Position numbers and translations under genes: made by a program. 64,000 nucleotides of DNA, taken from Fibrobacter sp. UWR2 (GTDB taxonomy: Bacteria; Fibrobacterota; Fibrobacteria; Fibrobacterales; Fibrobacteraceae). The first letter of the stretch is position 1. Every line of letters begins with the position of its first letter. Location of the stretch: the NCBI RefSeq assembly GCF_002210285.1, contig NZ_MWQE01000001.1, positions 496,001-560,000 on the forward strand, in the 5' to 3' direction. Shown here one piece after another: positions 35,903 through 44,298 of this stretch. The notes beneath the pieces are model-generated. The model was not told where the DNA came from, did not search any database, and worked only from the letters and a program-made list of their open reading frames with translations.

Positions 35903-36658
35903 ATGATAGATATTTATGCATTGTCCAAAAATCCGCTTGTGTTCCAAAAGCAGAGGACCATCACCTCGGCATACATCGACGTCTCGGGCAAGATGGGCAT
36001 CGCGCAGACGGTACTCATGGTGCAGGACAACTTCACCGAGAATTTCGGTGCCATCAAGCAGGATAACTTCTGTGTCCACGAGAAGGGCGCCTACTGGGTT
36101 ATCTACAAGGCGAAATTCAAGTTCTTCCAGCGTCCGTTCTGGCGCGACAAGGTGGTCACCACCTCGTTCCCTGCCGACAACGCACCTATCCGTACATATG
36201 AGAATACGGCCATCACCACGCTGGAGGGCGAACCGATTATCCTCGCCGTGCAGGAGGCGTGCTGCCTGGATTTGGAACGTCACCGCCCTGTAAAGCTTTC
36301 GGCGGTCGAATTCCCGACGGAAGGCGCCCCGGAGCCGTTCATGGACAGCAAGTTTACGAAGTTCCCGGTAGAACCCGCGGAATACGTGGAGGTCTACCGC
36401 CAGAAGGTATTGCCCCAGCACATCGACATGTCGCACCACATGAACAACATCGAGTACGTGAAGCTTGCGTTGAACGTGTTCAGTTCCGAAGACTTGGAAC
36501 TCTGCATTCCTTCGATGCTCGAGGTGCACTTTATGGGCGAGACGCACGAAGGCCAGGAAGTCAAGATTTTCCGTGCCGACAAGATGGGCGCGACCTACAT
36601 GAAAATCGAGGACGACGAAGGTCGCCAGGTTTTCGAGATGAAAATTAAGATGAAGTAA
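35903..36658 (+). CDS. Acyl-ACP thioesterase family protein
   Basis: A 251-aa double hotdog-fold protein. The second hotdog carries the thioesterase signature region IDMSHHMNNIEYVKLAL, like the D-x-N-x-H-x-N-N motif of bacterial acyl-ACP thioesterases. The first hotdog (about 15-130) includes the typical YWVIYKAKFKFFQRP strand. It probably releases fatty acids from acyl-carrier protein in the cytoplasm, setting chain length or lipid supply. It ends one base from the stop of the convergent CBM9-like gene. Confidence 0.85.
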   Translation: MIDIYALSKNPLVFQKQRTITSAYIDVSGKMGIAQTVLMVQDNFTENFGAIKQDNFCVHEKGAYWVIYKAKFKFFQRPFWRDKVVTTSFPADNAPIRTYENTAITTLEGEPIILAVQEACCLDLERHRPVKLSAVEFPTEGAPEPFMDSKFTKFPVEPAEYVEVYRQKVLPQHIDMSHHMNNIEYVKLALNVFSSEDLELCIPSMLEVHFMGETHEGQEVKIFRADKMGATYMKIEDDEGRQVFEMKIKMK

Positions 36659-36659
36659 T

Positions 36660-37211
36660 TTAAATCAGGATATCGAAGAATTCAGGCCGGTGAAAATCCG
36701 GCTTTTCTGTTTCTATCGGGAAGGCGCTCAGGTAGTGTGGTGTCTTCGCCTTGTCGGCACACTTGTATAAGTTTCCGCGCAGCTGCACGCCCTCGAAGGT
36801 TTTGAGCCCGAAGATGCCTGCAGGAATGCGGATGCTTACGCTCCAGCTGATAAAGTCCCCGATGATGCTGGCGAGTTGCTTGGTGCGCTCAATTTTTGCA
36901 AGCTGTGCGCTGTCGAGCTGGCTGCGGTTTTCGCGGTCGGGCCCGTGGGCGGCGAGGATGAATCCGCGGCTTGTCGTCTCGAAGTTGAAGTACTCCGAGC
37001 GGTTTGCCGGATTCTCGATGAAAATTTCTACGCAGGAATCTTCCCAGCTGTGGCCGCCGTCTTCCATGACTTCGGCGCGGAAGCAGTCGAGAGGCTCTTC
37101 GACAAAGAATTCGACTTGCAGGAATTCTCCGTCGGGGTTGACGTTGGCCATCACTGTCGGGAGCGCGATTCCGCAGTTCTTTTCCCAGTTCATGTTTGGT
37201 TTCAGGAGCAT
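36660..37211 (-). CDS. CBM9-like (DOMON-type) domain protein without a signal peptide
   Basis: A 183-aa single-domain protein resembling the carbohydrate-binding family 9-like group. Matches are HSWEDSCVEIFIENP, the Y-F-N-F-E strand, the SWSVSIRIPAGIFGL block and the late LRGNLYKCADK region. Such domains usually sit on secreted xylanases or lipoproteins. Here there is no signal peptide or lipobox, so it should be cytoplasmic unless the start is wrong. A TATTTT box 6 nt before the ATG supports the chosen start. Confidence 0.75.
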   Translation of the reverse strand: MLLKPNMNWEKNCGIALPTVMANVNPDGEFLQVEFFVEEPLDCFRAEVMEDGGHSWEDSCVEIFIENPANRSEYFNFETTSRGFILAAHGPDRENRSQLDSAQLAKIERTKQLASIIGDFISWSVSIRIPAGIFGLKTFEGVQLRGNLYKCADKAKTPHYLSAFPIETEKPDFHRPEFFDILI

Positions 37212-37217
37212 GTGATT

Positions 37218-37223
37218 AAAATA
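37218..37223 (-). promoter_or_regulatory. TATTTT box 6 nt before the CBM9-like gene start
   Basis: On the minus strand TATTTT is followed by AATCAC and ATG (37211), the same spacing as at several other genes here. Confidence 0.42.
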
Positions 37224-37331
37224 GATAAATCAGTGATTTAAGCGATTAATCACTTGAAGGCCTGCTACCGATATGGCGATTCCTGCGCAAAAATGACGTT
37301 TTTGTTTTGGCATGCATCTTGCAAATAGAGT

Positions 37332-37372
37332 GTAGCCCGAGGTTCCCCGACGAAAGGGGTGCTACCTGCGGG
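37332..37372 (+). promoter_or_regulatory. Structured leader of spoVG
   Basis: A stem-loop is predicted with the outer stem GTAGC/GCTAC and an inner CCCC/GGGG closed by GACGAAA. The CCCG in its internal loop (37336-37339) can also pair with CGGG just downstream (37369-37372), a possible pseudoknot. It lies about 30 nt before the strong ribosome site AGGAGG of spoVG. Confidence 0.4.
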
Positions 37373-37399
37373 TTCACTCAAACTATAGGAGGCCATAAA

Positions 37400-37771
37400 A
37401 TGGCAGAAAAAAACGATGCCACCGTCCAGGTGGAAAAATCCAAGGGCGCCGAAGTCAAGGACGTCCAGATGAAGGACAAGCAGTCCTCCGCATTCGATTG
37501 CCTTGCCGTGACGCAGGTGCAGGTGTTTCCGTTCAAGGAAGGTCCGAGCCTCGGACACATGAAGGGCCTTGCGCAGATTGTCCTCAACGACCAGATGGTC
37601 ATTCGTGGCCTGCGCATCATGGACGGTGAGTACGGGCTTTTCGTGAGTTACCCGTTGGACCCGTTCTACAAGGGTGAAGATTTCAAGTCTATCTGCAATC
37701 CGGTTACGCGCCAGTTGCGTGAACATATCGAGAATTGCGTTCTTGAAAAGTACCAGGCTGCTGTAGCATAG
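37400..37771 (+). CDS. spoVG: SpoVG family RNA/DNA-binding regulator
   Basis: A 123-aa protein. After a charged, low-complexity N-terminal extension (about residues 1-30), the SpoVG core is clear: FDCLAVTQVQVFPFKEG, then LAQIVLNDQMVIRGLRIMDGEYGLFVSYP and a final helix (quoted in part). SpoVG proteins are small nucleic-acid-binding regulators of gene expression and septation in several phyla. The start is set by AGGAGG 9 nt before the ATG at 37400; a longer upstream reading is rejected. comM follows after 9 nt, probably in one transcript. Confidence 0.92.
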   Translation: MAEKNDATVQVEKSKGAEVKDVQMKDKQSSAFDCLAVTQVQVFPFKEGPSLGHMKGLAQIVLNDQMVIRGLRIMDGEYGLFVSYPLDPFYKGEDFKSICNPVTRQLREHIENCVLEKYQAAVA

Positions 37772-37780
37772 GGGTACACC

Positions 37781-39310
37781 TTGTTCCATAGAATCCGCTC
37801 GTACTGTCTGTTTGGAATCAAGGCTGTTCCTGTGAGCGTTGAGGTGGACGCATCGCAGGGGCTGCCCGGCTTTACCTTGGTTGGGCTTCCCGACAATGCT
37901 GTTCGCGAATCTCGCGAACGTGTGGTGTCGGCGATAAGGTCCATCGGCAAGGTCGTTACCGGATTCCGGACAACAGTGAATCTTTCACCGGCGGATTTGC
38001 GGAAAGAGGGGAGTGCCCTTGACCTTCCACTTGCGATAGGGATGCTTGTATCGACCGGCGAGATATGCGTTGAGGGGATTGAACGCTTTGTCTTTGTCGG
38101 GGAATTGTCGCTAGACGGGCTTCTGAAGCCGGTAAGAGGGGTCTTGTCCATTGCGATGAGCCTGCCTCGCGACGACAAGAACATCCTGGTAATCCCGAGG
38201 GCGAATGCCTCCGAGGCTTCGCTGGTGGAAGGTCTTCGCTACGCCTGCTTTGATACTCTGGGTGAGTGTGTTGAGTTTTTGGAAAGCGGGAACTTGGAAC
38301 TTGTAGCCATCGCAAAGGGAATGTCGCGGGAAGATTGCTCTGCGGTCTCCCGCGATATTCCTGACTTCAGGAATGTGGTCGGGATGGAAGGTGTGAAGCG
38401 GGCCCTCGAGGTGGCGGCCGCGGGTTCCCACAATTTTCTGCTGGTCGGTTCGCCTGGCGCGGGCAAGACACTCTGTGCCCGGTGCTTACCGGGAATTCTA
38501 CCCGATATGACGGACGAGGAAATTCTCGAGACGACGCGGATTCATTCATGTGCTCGCCGGGCGGGCGATTCCTCGGGATTCAGGCCTGTTGTCAATCGCC
38601 CGTTCCGCACGCCCCACCATAGCGCCTCGATGGTGTCGCTGGTGGGCGGCGGCTCCCGGCTTTCGCCGGGAGAGGCGAGCCTTGCACATAACGGGGTGCT
38701 GTTTCTGGACGAACTTCCGGAATTCAACCGGAGTGTCCTGGAGGCCTTGCGCGAACCGATGGAGGATGGTTTTATCTCGGTGAGCCGCGCCAGCGGGACT
38801 GTCGTTTGGCCCGCGCGCTTCATGATGGGAGCGGCGATGAACCCGTGCCCCTGTGGATTCTCGATGGATCCGAAACGCGTGTGCACGTGCTTGCCCGATG
38901 CGCGCAAGCGCTACCGCGAAAAAATCTCGGGCCCGCTCCTGGACCGCATAGACATCCAGGTGAGCGTACCGCCGATGGAAGCGGGTGCGCTTGTAGACAA
39001 TGGCCGGCGTGAAAGTTCTGCCGACATTCGCAAGCGCGTGTGTGCGGCGCGAGCTATCCAGCGCCGGAGGTTCGCGGACTTGCCTTTCAAGTCGAATGCC
39101 GAGATGACGTCTGAATACGCGAAGAAGTTTGCGGGCATGTCGCCCGAGGTGGAACGCTTCGCCGTGTCTGCCGCCGACAATATGAACCTGAGTGCACGTG
39201 GCTTTTACCGCATGCTCAAGGTCTCTCGCACCATCGCCGATATGAAAAGTGCAGAGAATGTGGAAATCGAGGATATCTCGGAAGCCCTGCGCTACAGGAC
39301 CATGAACTGA
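37781..39310 (+). CDS. comM: YifB/ComM family Mg-chelatase-like AAA+ ATPase
   Basis: A 509-aa protein of the YifB/ComM group, hexameric helicases that act in recombination of incoming DNA during natural transformation in other bacteria. The order is an N-terminal Lon-type fold (SVEVDASQGLPGFTLVGLPD), Walker A GSPGAGKT, Walker B VLFLDELPEF, the PCPCGF segment and the C-terminal Mg-chelatase lid. The start is TTG at 37781 with AGGGG upstream, and the MFHRIRSYCLFGI beginning fits the family. A terminator follows at 39311-39340. Confidence 0.93.
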   Translation: MFHRIRSYCLFGIKAVPVSVEVDASQGLPGFTLVGLPDNAVRESRERVVSAIRSIGKVVTGFRTTVNLSPADLRKEGSALDLPLAIGMLVSTGEICVEGIERFVFVGELSLDGLLKPVRGVLSIAMSLPRDDKNILVIPRANASEASLVEGLRYACFDTLGECVEFLESGNLELVAIAKGMSREDCSAVSRDIPDFRNVVGMEGVKRALEVAAAGSHNFLLVGSPGAGKTLCARCLPGILPDMTDEEILETTRIHSCARRAGDSSGFRPVVNRPFRTPHHSASMVSLVGGGSRLSPGEASLAHNGVLFLDELPEFNRSVLEALREPMEDGFISVSRASGTVVWPARFMMGAAMNPCPCGFSMDPKRVCTCLPDARKRYREKISGPLLDRIDIQVSVPPMEAGALVDNGRRESSADIRKRVCAARAIQRRRFADLPFKSNAEMTSEYAKKFAGMSPEVERFAVSAADNMNLSARGFYRMLKVSRTIADMKSAENVEIEDISEALRYRTMN

Positions 39311-39340
39311 AAAAGCCTGCGTTTGCGCAGGCTGTACTTT
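39311..39340. terminator. Bidirectional terminator between comM and folB
   Basis: AGCCTGC(G) pairs with (C)GCAGGCT around TTTG. An A-run on the left and a T-rich right side serve both convergent genes. Confidence 0.7.
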
Positions 39341-39359
39341 GGAAAAATAATGGAATGCC

Positions 39360-39725
39360 TTACCGGCGGACGCGGATACTGGATTCGGCGCCCGCACAAT
39401 TTGGTATAGCTTGCGGCTTGCGGATGCTGACCTCGGCCATCTGCGCCTTGGGGTAGTTCGCGAGGATATGCTTTGCCGTCTCGAGTACGAGGGTTTCCTC
39501 GAGCTGGAACCTGGACATGCGGATGAAGTCTTGCAGGTCCTGCGAGAGCTGCGCATAGTCTATAGAGTGGATCAGGTCATCGTTCCTGGCGGCAAGGGAA
39601 AAATCGAGCCATACGGAAACGTTCAAGACAACGGGCTGCTCTTTTTCCCTTTCAAAGGGGAGCGTCCCGAGGATACAGTTGAACTGAATGTCTTTGAGCG
39701 AGATCTTTCCGGTTTCGATTACCAT
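39360..39725 (-). CDS. folB: Dihydroneopterin aldolase
   Basis: A 121-aa folate-pathway enzyme that converts dihydroneopterin to hydroxymethyl-dihydropterin. Hallmarks are CILGTLPFEREKEQPV, the DDLIHSIDYAQL block with the active-site Tyr, and LEETLVLETAKHIL. The start overlaps the stop of the upstream envelope-protein gene by 7 bases, so its translation may depend on that gene. This is an unusual pairing, since the neighbour is not a folate gene. Confidence 0.92.
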   Translation of the reverse strand: MVIETGKISLKDIQFNCILGTLPFEREKEQPVVLNVSVWLDFSLAARNDDLIHSIDYAQLSQDLQDFIRMSRFQLEETLVLETAKHILANYPKAQMAEVSIRKPQAIPNCAGAESSIRVRR

Positions 39726-40813
39726 ACGAAGAGTACGATAGCCGCGGTTAAGGAGACCGCAGTTACGCCGAACCAGAGGTTGCGGGCGAACGCGTAGGAA
39801 TCCTGGGTGTTCTTGTTGGTCTTCATGCGGCTTTCGAGGTTGGCGAGAGTGTACTTTTCGCCGGTTTCGTCGTTCGTGAGACCGAAGTCTGCGTATTTTT
39901 TCAGCGCGACTTCACAGGCACCGGGTTCCTTGTCTGAGGCGCAGTCTTCCTTGATCTTCTGGATGACGCCGGAACGCACTTCGTTCAACTCGTCGTAAGC
40001 GTCGCCGGCCTTGTTGGCTTCCATGTGCTGCATCACGCCGATAACGGCGCCGGTGACGGCGAGGGCGGAAAGGCCTACGGCGGTCCAGAAACGCACTTCG
40101 TCAGCAATACCGAAACGGTCGGTCGCGTTTTCGGCTGCTCCGCTGGCGGCGTAGTCACGTGCGTCGGCACGGGCGTTGGAGGCATCGAGGTCGCCGGCGA
40201 CATCGACGTCTTCGTCCTCGTCTTCATCCTCGTCTTCATCCTCGCAGTCCGGATCGTAGTCGTCGCATTCCTCTTCTTCGCTGGAGGCGACGGCGGGTTT
40301 CGGGGATTCCTCTTCGTCATCGCTGGAAGATGCAGCTGCGGCTGCGGATTCGTCGGCCTTCAGTTGGACCATGTTGCCGTCAATAAAGGCGATGGCGGTC
40401 GAGTAGCCAGGGATATAGACAGCCTTGCCGTCGAAGTAAATCTTTTCGATATCATCATCAAAGGGCATTCCGCGGCGGGCATAGATACGCGTGGTGACGA
40501 GCTTGCTGTAGTCAACGCCTTCGGCAGTCAGGGGCACCAGGGAAGAGATGTCGCCTTTGCCGCCCTGGTAGAGCTGGTAGGCAGTGGGCTGCTCGCCGAA
40601 CGGGTCGGTGAACTTCTGACGTACGACCAGGCGGCCTTCCTGGAGGGAACTGACCTCGTCTGCCGGAGCGGTCTTGAGCTGGCCGCCGAATTCGGCAGTG
40701 ATATAGTTGTCGGGACTTCCGACGTCTTGCGCGGTAAATTCTTCAATATCGTAAGAACCGGCGAATGCCGTTGCGATGGAGAGGCAGATTGCCAAGAGTG
40801 TTAAACGCTTCAT
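39719..40813 (-). CDS. Hypothetical envelope protein with polyacidic tract and two C-terminal membrane segments
   Basis: A 364-aa protein with a signal peptide (cleavage near AFAGSYD). A folded N-terminal region of about 150 aa is followed by an Ala/Ser/Asp/Glu linker that includes a run of alternating Glu-Asp (about residues 190-205). Near the C-terminus two membrane segments (FWTAVGLSALAVTGAVIGVM and the last 20 residues) flank a helical domain with two cysteines. I do not recognise the family. GGAG lies 7 nt before the ATG, and folB overlaps its 3' end. It is divergent from pgk. Confidence 0.72.
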   Translation of the reverse strand: MKRLTLLAICLSIATAFAGSYDIEEFTAQDVGSPDNYITAEFGGQLKTAPADEVSSLQEGRLVVRQKFTDPFGEQPTAYQLYQGGKGDISSLVPLTAEGVDYSKLVTTRIYARRGMPFDDDIEKIYFDGKAVYIPGYSTAIAFIDGNMVQLKADESAAAAASSSDDEEESPKPAVASSEEEECDDYDPDCEDEDEDEDEDEDVDVAGDLDASNARADARDYAASGAAENATDRFGIADEVRFWTAVGLSALAVTGAVIGVMQHMEANKAGDAYDELNEVRSGVIQKIKEDCASDKEPGACEVALKKYADFGLTNDETGEKYTLANLESRMKTNKNTQDSYAFARNLWFGVTAVSLTAAIVLFVW

Positions 40814-41008
40814 TATATTACTCCAAATGGACTAATTTTTAAGGAAATATATAAAAAAAAAGCCAAATGTTTAAAAAAGTAAGGAAAATTGAGTGTTTTA
40901 ACCCCATTTTATGACATAGAACAATCTTTATTGCGATTTTACAGGTTTTTTCTGCAAAAAATTCTAATTTTTAGCCCGTAAATTTTAACCATAAAAGAGG
41001 AATCCATA

Positions 41009-42265
41009 ATGGCAAAGCTCTCTATCGAAGATCTCGAACTCGCCGGCAAGCGCGTGTTCATCCGTGTTGACTTCAACGTTCCGCAGGACAAGGTGACTGG
41101 CGAAATCACCAACACCAAGCGTATCGAAGCCGCTCTCCCGACCATCCAGTACGCTCTCGACAAGGGTGCAGCCGTCGTGCTCGCTTCCCACCTCGGCCGT
41201 CCGAATGGCGAAAAGAACATGAAGTACACGCTCGCCCCGGTTGCCAAGAAGCTCGAAGAACTCATCAAGAAGCCGGTGAAGTTCCTCTCCGACTGCGTGG
41301 GTCCGGAAGTCGAAGCTGCCTGCGCCGCTATCAAGCCGGGTGAAATCATCCTCCTCGAAAACCTCCGCTTCCACATCGAAGAAGAAGGCAAGCGCAAGAT
41401 CAAGAACGCCGATGGCACCGAAACTAAGGAAAAGGCCGACAAGGAAGCCGTGAAGGCATTCCGCGCAAGCCTCACCAAGCTCGCTGACGTCTACGTGAAC
41501 GACGCTTTCGGTACCGCTCACCGCGACCACTCCTCCATGACTGGTGTTGAACTTCCGCAGCGCGCTGCCGGTTTCCTCATGAACAAGGAACTCAAGGCAT
41601 TCGACCAGGTGCTCAACAATCCTCCGCGTCCGTTCCTCGCCATCCTCGGCGGTGCAAAGGTCGCTGACAAGATCCAGCTCATCAACAACCTCCTCGACAA
41701 GGCCGACAAGATCATCATCGGCGGTGGCATGGCTTTCACCTTCAAGAAGGTTCTCAACAACATCGAAATCGGTTCTTCTCTGTTCGACGAAGAAGGCGCC
41801 AAGCTCGTTCCGGATCTGATGGCTAAGGCTAAGGCTGCCGGCAAGGAAATCATCCTCCCGGTCGACTACATCGCTGCCGACAAGTTCGCTGCCGACGCTG
41901 CCACGAAGGCTGTTTCTGACGCCGAAGGCATTCCGGCTGGCTGGATGGGCCTCGATGTGGGTGCCGAGTCCACCAAGCTCTTCGTTGACGCTATCAAGTC
42001 CGCAAAGACCATCGTCTGGAACGGCCCTGCAGGCGTGTTCGAATTCGAAGCCTTCGAAAAGGCTACCAAGGCTATGGCTGATGCTATCGTTGAAGCTACC
42101 GCTGCTGGCGCAATCACCGTGATCGGTGGTGGCGATACCGCTACGGCTGCCAAGAAGTACGGTGCTGACAAGAAGGTGACCCACACCTCTACGGGTGGTG
42201 GCGCTTCCCTCGAACTTCTTGAGGGAAAAACCTTGCCTGGTGTAGCAGTGCTTACTGACAAGTAA
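41009..42265 (+). CDS. pgk: Phosphoglycerate kinase
   Basis: A 418-aa glycolytic enzyme that makes ATP from 1,3-bisphosphoglycerate in the cytoplasm. Family signatures are [22 protein letters not shown], the hinge region [11 protein letters not shown], and the C-terminal nucleotide-binding [11 protein letters not shown]. The length is normal. Codon use is strongly biased, as expected for high expression. AGAGGA lies before the ATG. The upstream 195 bp shared with the divergent envelope gene is AT-rich and must hold both promoters. A strong terminator follows. Confidence 0.97.
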   Translation: MAKLSIEDLELAGKRVFIRVDFNVPQDKVTGEITNTKRIEAALPTIQYALDKGAAVVLASHLGRPNGEKNMKYTLAPVAKKLEELIKKPVKFLSDCVGPEVEAACAAIKPGEIILLENLRFHIEEEGKRKIKNADGTETKEKADKEAVKAFRASLTKLADVYVNDAFGTAHRDHSSMTGVELPQRAAGFLMNKELKAFDQVLNNPPRPFLAILGGAKVADKIQLINNLLDKADKIIIGGGMAFTFKKVLNNIEIGSSLFDEEGAKLVPDLMAKAKAAGKEIILPVDYIAADKFAADAATKAVSDAEGIPAGWMGLDVGAESTKLFVDAIKSAKTIVWNGPAGVFEFEAFEKATKAMADAIVEATAAGAITVIGGGDTATAAKKYGADKKVTHTSTGGGASLELLEGKTLPGVAVLTDK

Positions 42266-42294
42266 TTCGGATTAAATTCCTGGTTTTTATAAAG

Positions 42295-42326
42295 ACTCCG
42301 CAATTAATGTTTGCGGAGTTTTTTTT
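42295..42326 (+). terminator. Rho-independent terminator of pgk
   Basis: A perfect 9-bp stem ACTCCGCAA/TTGCGGAGT with a 7-base loop is followed by eight T. Confidence 0.92.
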
Positions 42327-42366
42327 CAAATAGGCAATCTTTTTTTCCCGTTTGTCTTTTTTAGTG

Positions 42367-42372
42367 TATATT
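42367..42372 (+). promoter_or_regulatory. TATATT box 7 nt before the ATG at 42380
   Basis: TATATT followed by seven bases and ATG at 42380. An earlier ATG (42374) is only one base away from the box, so the spacing rule favours 42380. Confidence 0.42.
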
Positions 42373-42379
42373 AATGTAT

Positions 42380-43006
42380 ATGGGATTTCTTGGTAAGGCA
42401 TTGGCGTTTGTTCTTTTTGCGGCGGGAGTGAGCTCTGCTCAGTTGCTTTCCCTCCTGTTGTTCCTGATTCCGGAAAAGACGCTGGACGAAAAGTTTGAGG
42501 ATGTGCGCCCGCCGGCGGATACCCTTACCGATGCGCAGATTGAGGCGATGCCCTTAGTGGACCTCGCTTATGACAGTTCGCAGATTTACAAGAAACTGAT
42601 TGTCGAAGAAAACGAGAGGGCGGATGTCAGTGTTTTCCCTTCGATAGTCTTGGGCACGATGGACGCCATCTGGCTATTTTTCCTTTTTGCAGCCGTTGCA
42701 GCTGAGGAAGATGACCCCGGGAGCGTAGCCGAGGGGGTGGGGAAGGCCTTTAGTGTACCATTGTTGTACTTGATGGGGGTTACTGGCCTGGTAGTAACGA
42801 CGCCGTTCTTTATTTATCAGGTCTACAAGGTTTCGACACGTGGTTTGCATGCGCGTAGGCGGGATGATTACTACCGCTCTTATGTCGCCTATGAGAAACG
42901 CCGCGCCAGAAGTAAATGGGGGCCGCCTCGGGCGGAAGTCTATGTGGCTCCGATAATCGATGTGGCCAACGTGGGTGCGGGCGTGAATGTCCTCGTGACG
43001 TTCTAG
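42380..43006 (+). CDS. Hypothetical membrane protein
   Basis: A 208-aa protein beginning MGFLGKALAFVLF, with a signal-like first segment (to about residue 28). Two further hydrophobic segments follow (about 85-105 and 120-145), then a basic C-terminus rich in Arg and Tyr (RRRDDYYRSYVAYEKRRARSK). No family is recognised. The start at 42380 follows the box spacing seen at other leaderless-type genes; 42374 is the alternative. A separate gene for a redox-type protein follows 32 nt later. Confidence 0.68.
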   Translation: MGFLGKALAFVLFAAGVSSAQLLSLLLFLIPEKTLDEKFEDVRPPADTLTDAQIEAMPLVDLAYDSSQIYKKLIVEENERADVSVFPSIVLGTMDAIWLFFLFAAVAAEEDDPGSVAEGVGKAFSVPLLYLMGVTGLVVTTPFFIYQVYKVSTRGLHARRRDDYYRSYVAYEKRRARSKWGPPRAEVYVAPIIDVANVGAGVNVLVTF

Positions 43007-43038
43007 TTTTTCTACATTGGTGGGAAAAAGGATTTTGT

Positions 43039-43392
43039 ATGGCAGAAAAGATTTCCGAAATTTCGAAAAAATTCCATGCGGACAAGCGCGGTAACTGCGC
43101 GATGTCGGTGGCTTATGGCTACGCCCGTGCTACAGGCAAGTCCGAGGCGGAGGCGGTGGAAACAGCCGAGATGTTCCGCAATTTTGGTGGCGGTCGTGCC
43201 CCCGATGGCCAGTGCGGGGCGCTCTATGCGGCGAAGATGATGCAGCCCGACCATGCCGAGGCTATCGAGGAATTTTTTAAGCGCGGGGCGCAGGGCTGTA
43301 CCAAGTGTAAGGAAATCCGCCCGGCGGCAGTGATTCCCTGCAATCGCTGTGTGGAACTTGCGGGCGAGGCGCTTGATTTTCTGAACGGGTAA
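43039..43392 (+). CDS. C_GCAxxG_C_C family putative redox protein
   Basis: A 117-aa cysteine-rich protein of the C_GCAxxG_C_C type (TIGR01909-like). The cysteines fall in GNCAMSVAYGYA, GGGRAPDGQCGALYAAKM, GCTKCKEI and PCNRCVELAGEA. Such proteins are small, cytoplasmic, and thought to bind a metal or take part in redox, but no reaction is established. The ATG at 43039 follows AAAAGGA; upstream in-frame codons lie inside the previous gene and are ignored. hisH follows 54 nt later. Confidence 0.8.
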   Translation: MAEKISEISKKFHADKRGNCAMSVAYGYARATGKSEAEAVETAEMFRNFGGGRAPDGQCGALYAAKMMQPDHAEAIEEFFKRGAQGCTKCKEIRPAAVIPCNRCVELAGEALDFLNG

Positions 43393-43446
43393 CGTTTTTC
43401 CCGGGCTCGAAAATTTTTTATCTTTGCTCCTGCAAAGAGAGGTTTT

Positions 43447-44070
43447 ATGTCCGCTAATCCCATAATCGTCGTTGACTACAATGCCGGTAACCTGACGTCC
43501 GTGATGAATGCGCTTGCGCATATCGGCGTGGATGCGAAGTCTAGCCGCGATGCAGGCGAGATTGCGAAGGCGACGCGCCTGATTTTCCCGGGTGTGGGTG
43601 CCGCCGCTTCTGCCATGGAAACGCTTACGCGCACGGGCATCGGTGATGCCATCAAGGCCGTGGTGAAGGCGGGCAACCCGGTGCTCGGAATCTGCATCGG
43701 TTGCCAGATTATCCTCGAAGAGAGCGAGGAGGATGGCGGCGTCAAGACCCTCGGGCTCATCCCCGGCAAGGCGGTTCGCTTCAAGGACGAACCGGGCCTC
43801 AAGATTCCGCACATGGGCTGGAACCAGGTGAACTTCACCCGCGAACACCCGATTATGAAGGGCATCCGCAGTGGTTGCGATTTTTACTACGTGCATTCGT
43901 ACCACCCGGTGGTGCCTGCGGAATACGCTTTTGCCGAAACGACCTACGGTACCCAGACGTTCCAGGGGCTCATCGGCAAGGATAACCTGATTGCAAGCCA
44001 GTTCCACCAGGAAAAAAGTGGCGATGTGGGCCTCGCCATGCTAAAAAATTTCTGCGAATGGATCCCGTAA
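43447..44070 (+). CDS. hisH: Imidazole glycerol phosphate synthase, glutaminase subunit
   Basis: A 207-aa class I glutamine amidotransferase that supplies ammonia to HisF in histidine synthesis. The nucleophile Cys lies in LGICIGCQIIL, and the His/Glu pair in SQFHQEKSG. The N-terminal VDYNAGNLTSV block is typical of HisH. It is not in a his operon here; its partner hisF must be elsewhere. Ribosome site GAGAGG and a TATCTTTG box lie upstream. Confidence 0.95.
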   Translation: MSANPIIVVDYNAGNLTSVMNALAHIGVDAKSSRDAGEIAKATRLIFPGVGAAASAMETLTRTGIGDAIKAVVKAGNPVLGICIGCQIILEESEEDGGVKTLGLIPGKAVRFKDEPGLKIPHMGWNQVNFTREHPIMKGIRSGCDFYYVHSYHPVVPAEYAFAETTYGTQTFQGLIGKDNLIASQFHQEKSGDVGLAMLKNFCEWIP

Positions 44071-44097
44071 AGGGGCGGAAAACCCGTTTTTTACATT

Positions 44098-44121
44098 CCC
44101 GGGCCTTTGGTCCGGGTTTTT
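44098..44121 (+). terminator. Terminator of hisH
   Basis: An 8-bp stem CCCGGGCC/GGTCCGGG with a TTT loop is followed by five T. Confidence 0.85.
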
Positions 44122-44259
44122 CATAGTTACGGTTTTTCTGAGGTGTAGGCCTAATTTCTCAAATTTGGCCGTTTTTGTATCATAGATTTTGAGATTTTTT
44201 CAATTACAACAAAAAACAACGAAATTTTGCAAAAAACACAAATTTTGTATCGCAAAATA

Positions 44260-44288
44260 TTGACAAACGAATAAAAATAAACTATATT
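44260..44288 (+). promoter_or_regulatory. Consensus sigma70-type promoter of regulator 3
   Basis: TTGACA (44260-44265), a 17-base spacer, then TATATT (44283-44288). The expected transcription start is only about 3-4 nt before the ATG at 44299, and no Shine-Dalgarno exists in the 10 bases between. This is the best -35/-10 pair in the window. Confidence 0.75.
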
Positions 44289-44298
44289 CCTGTATACA

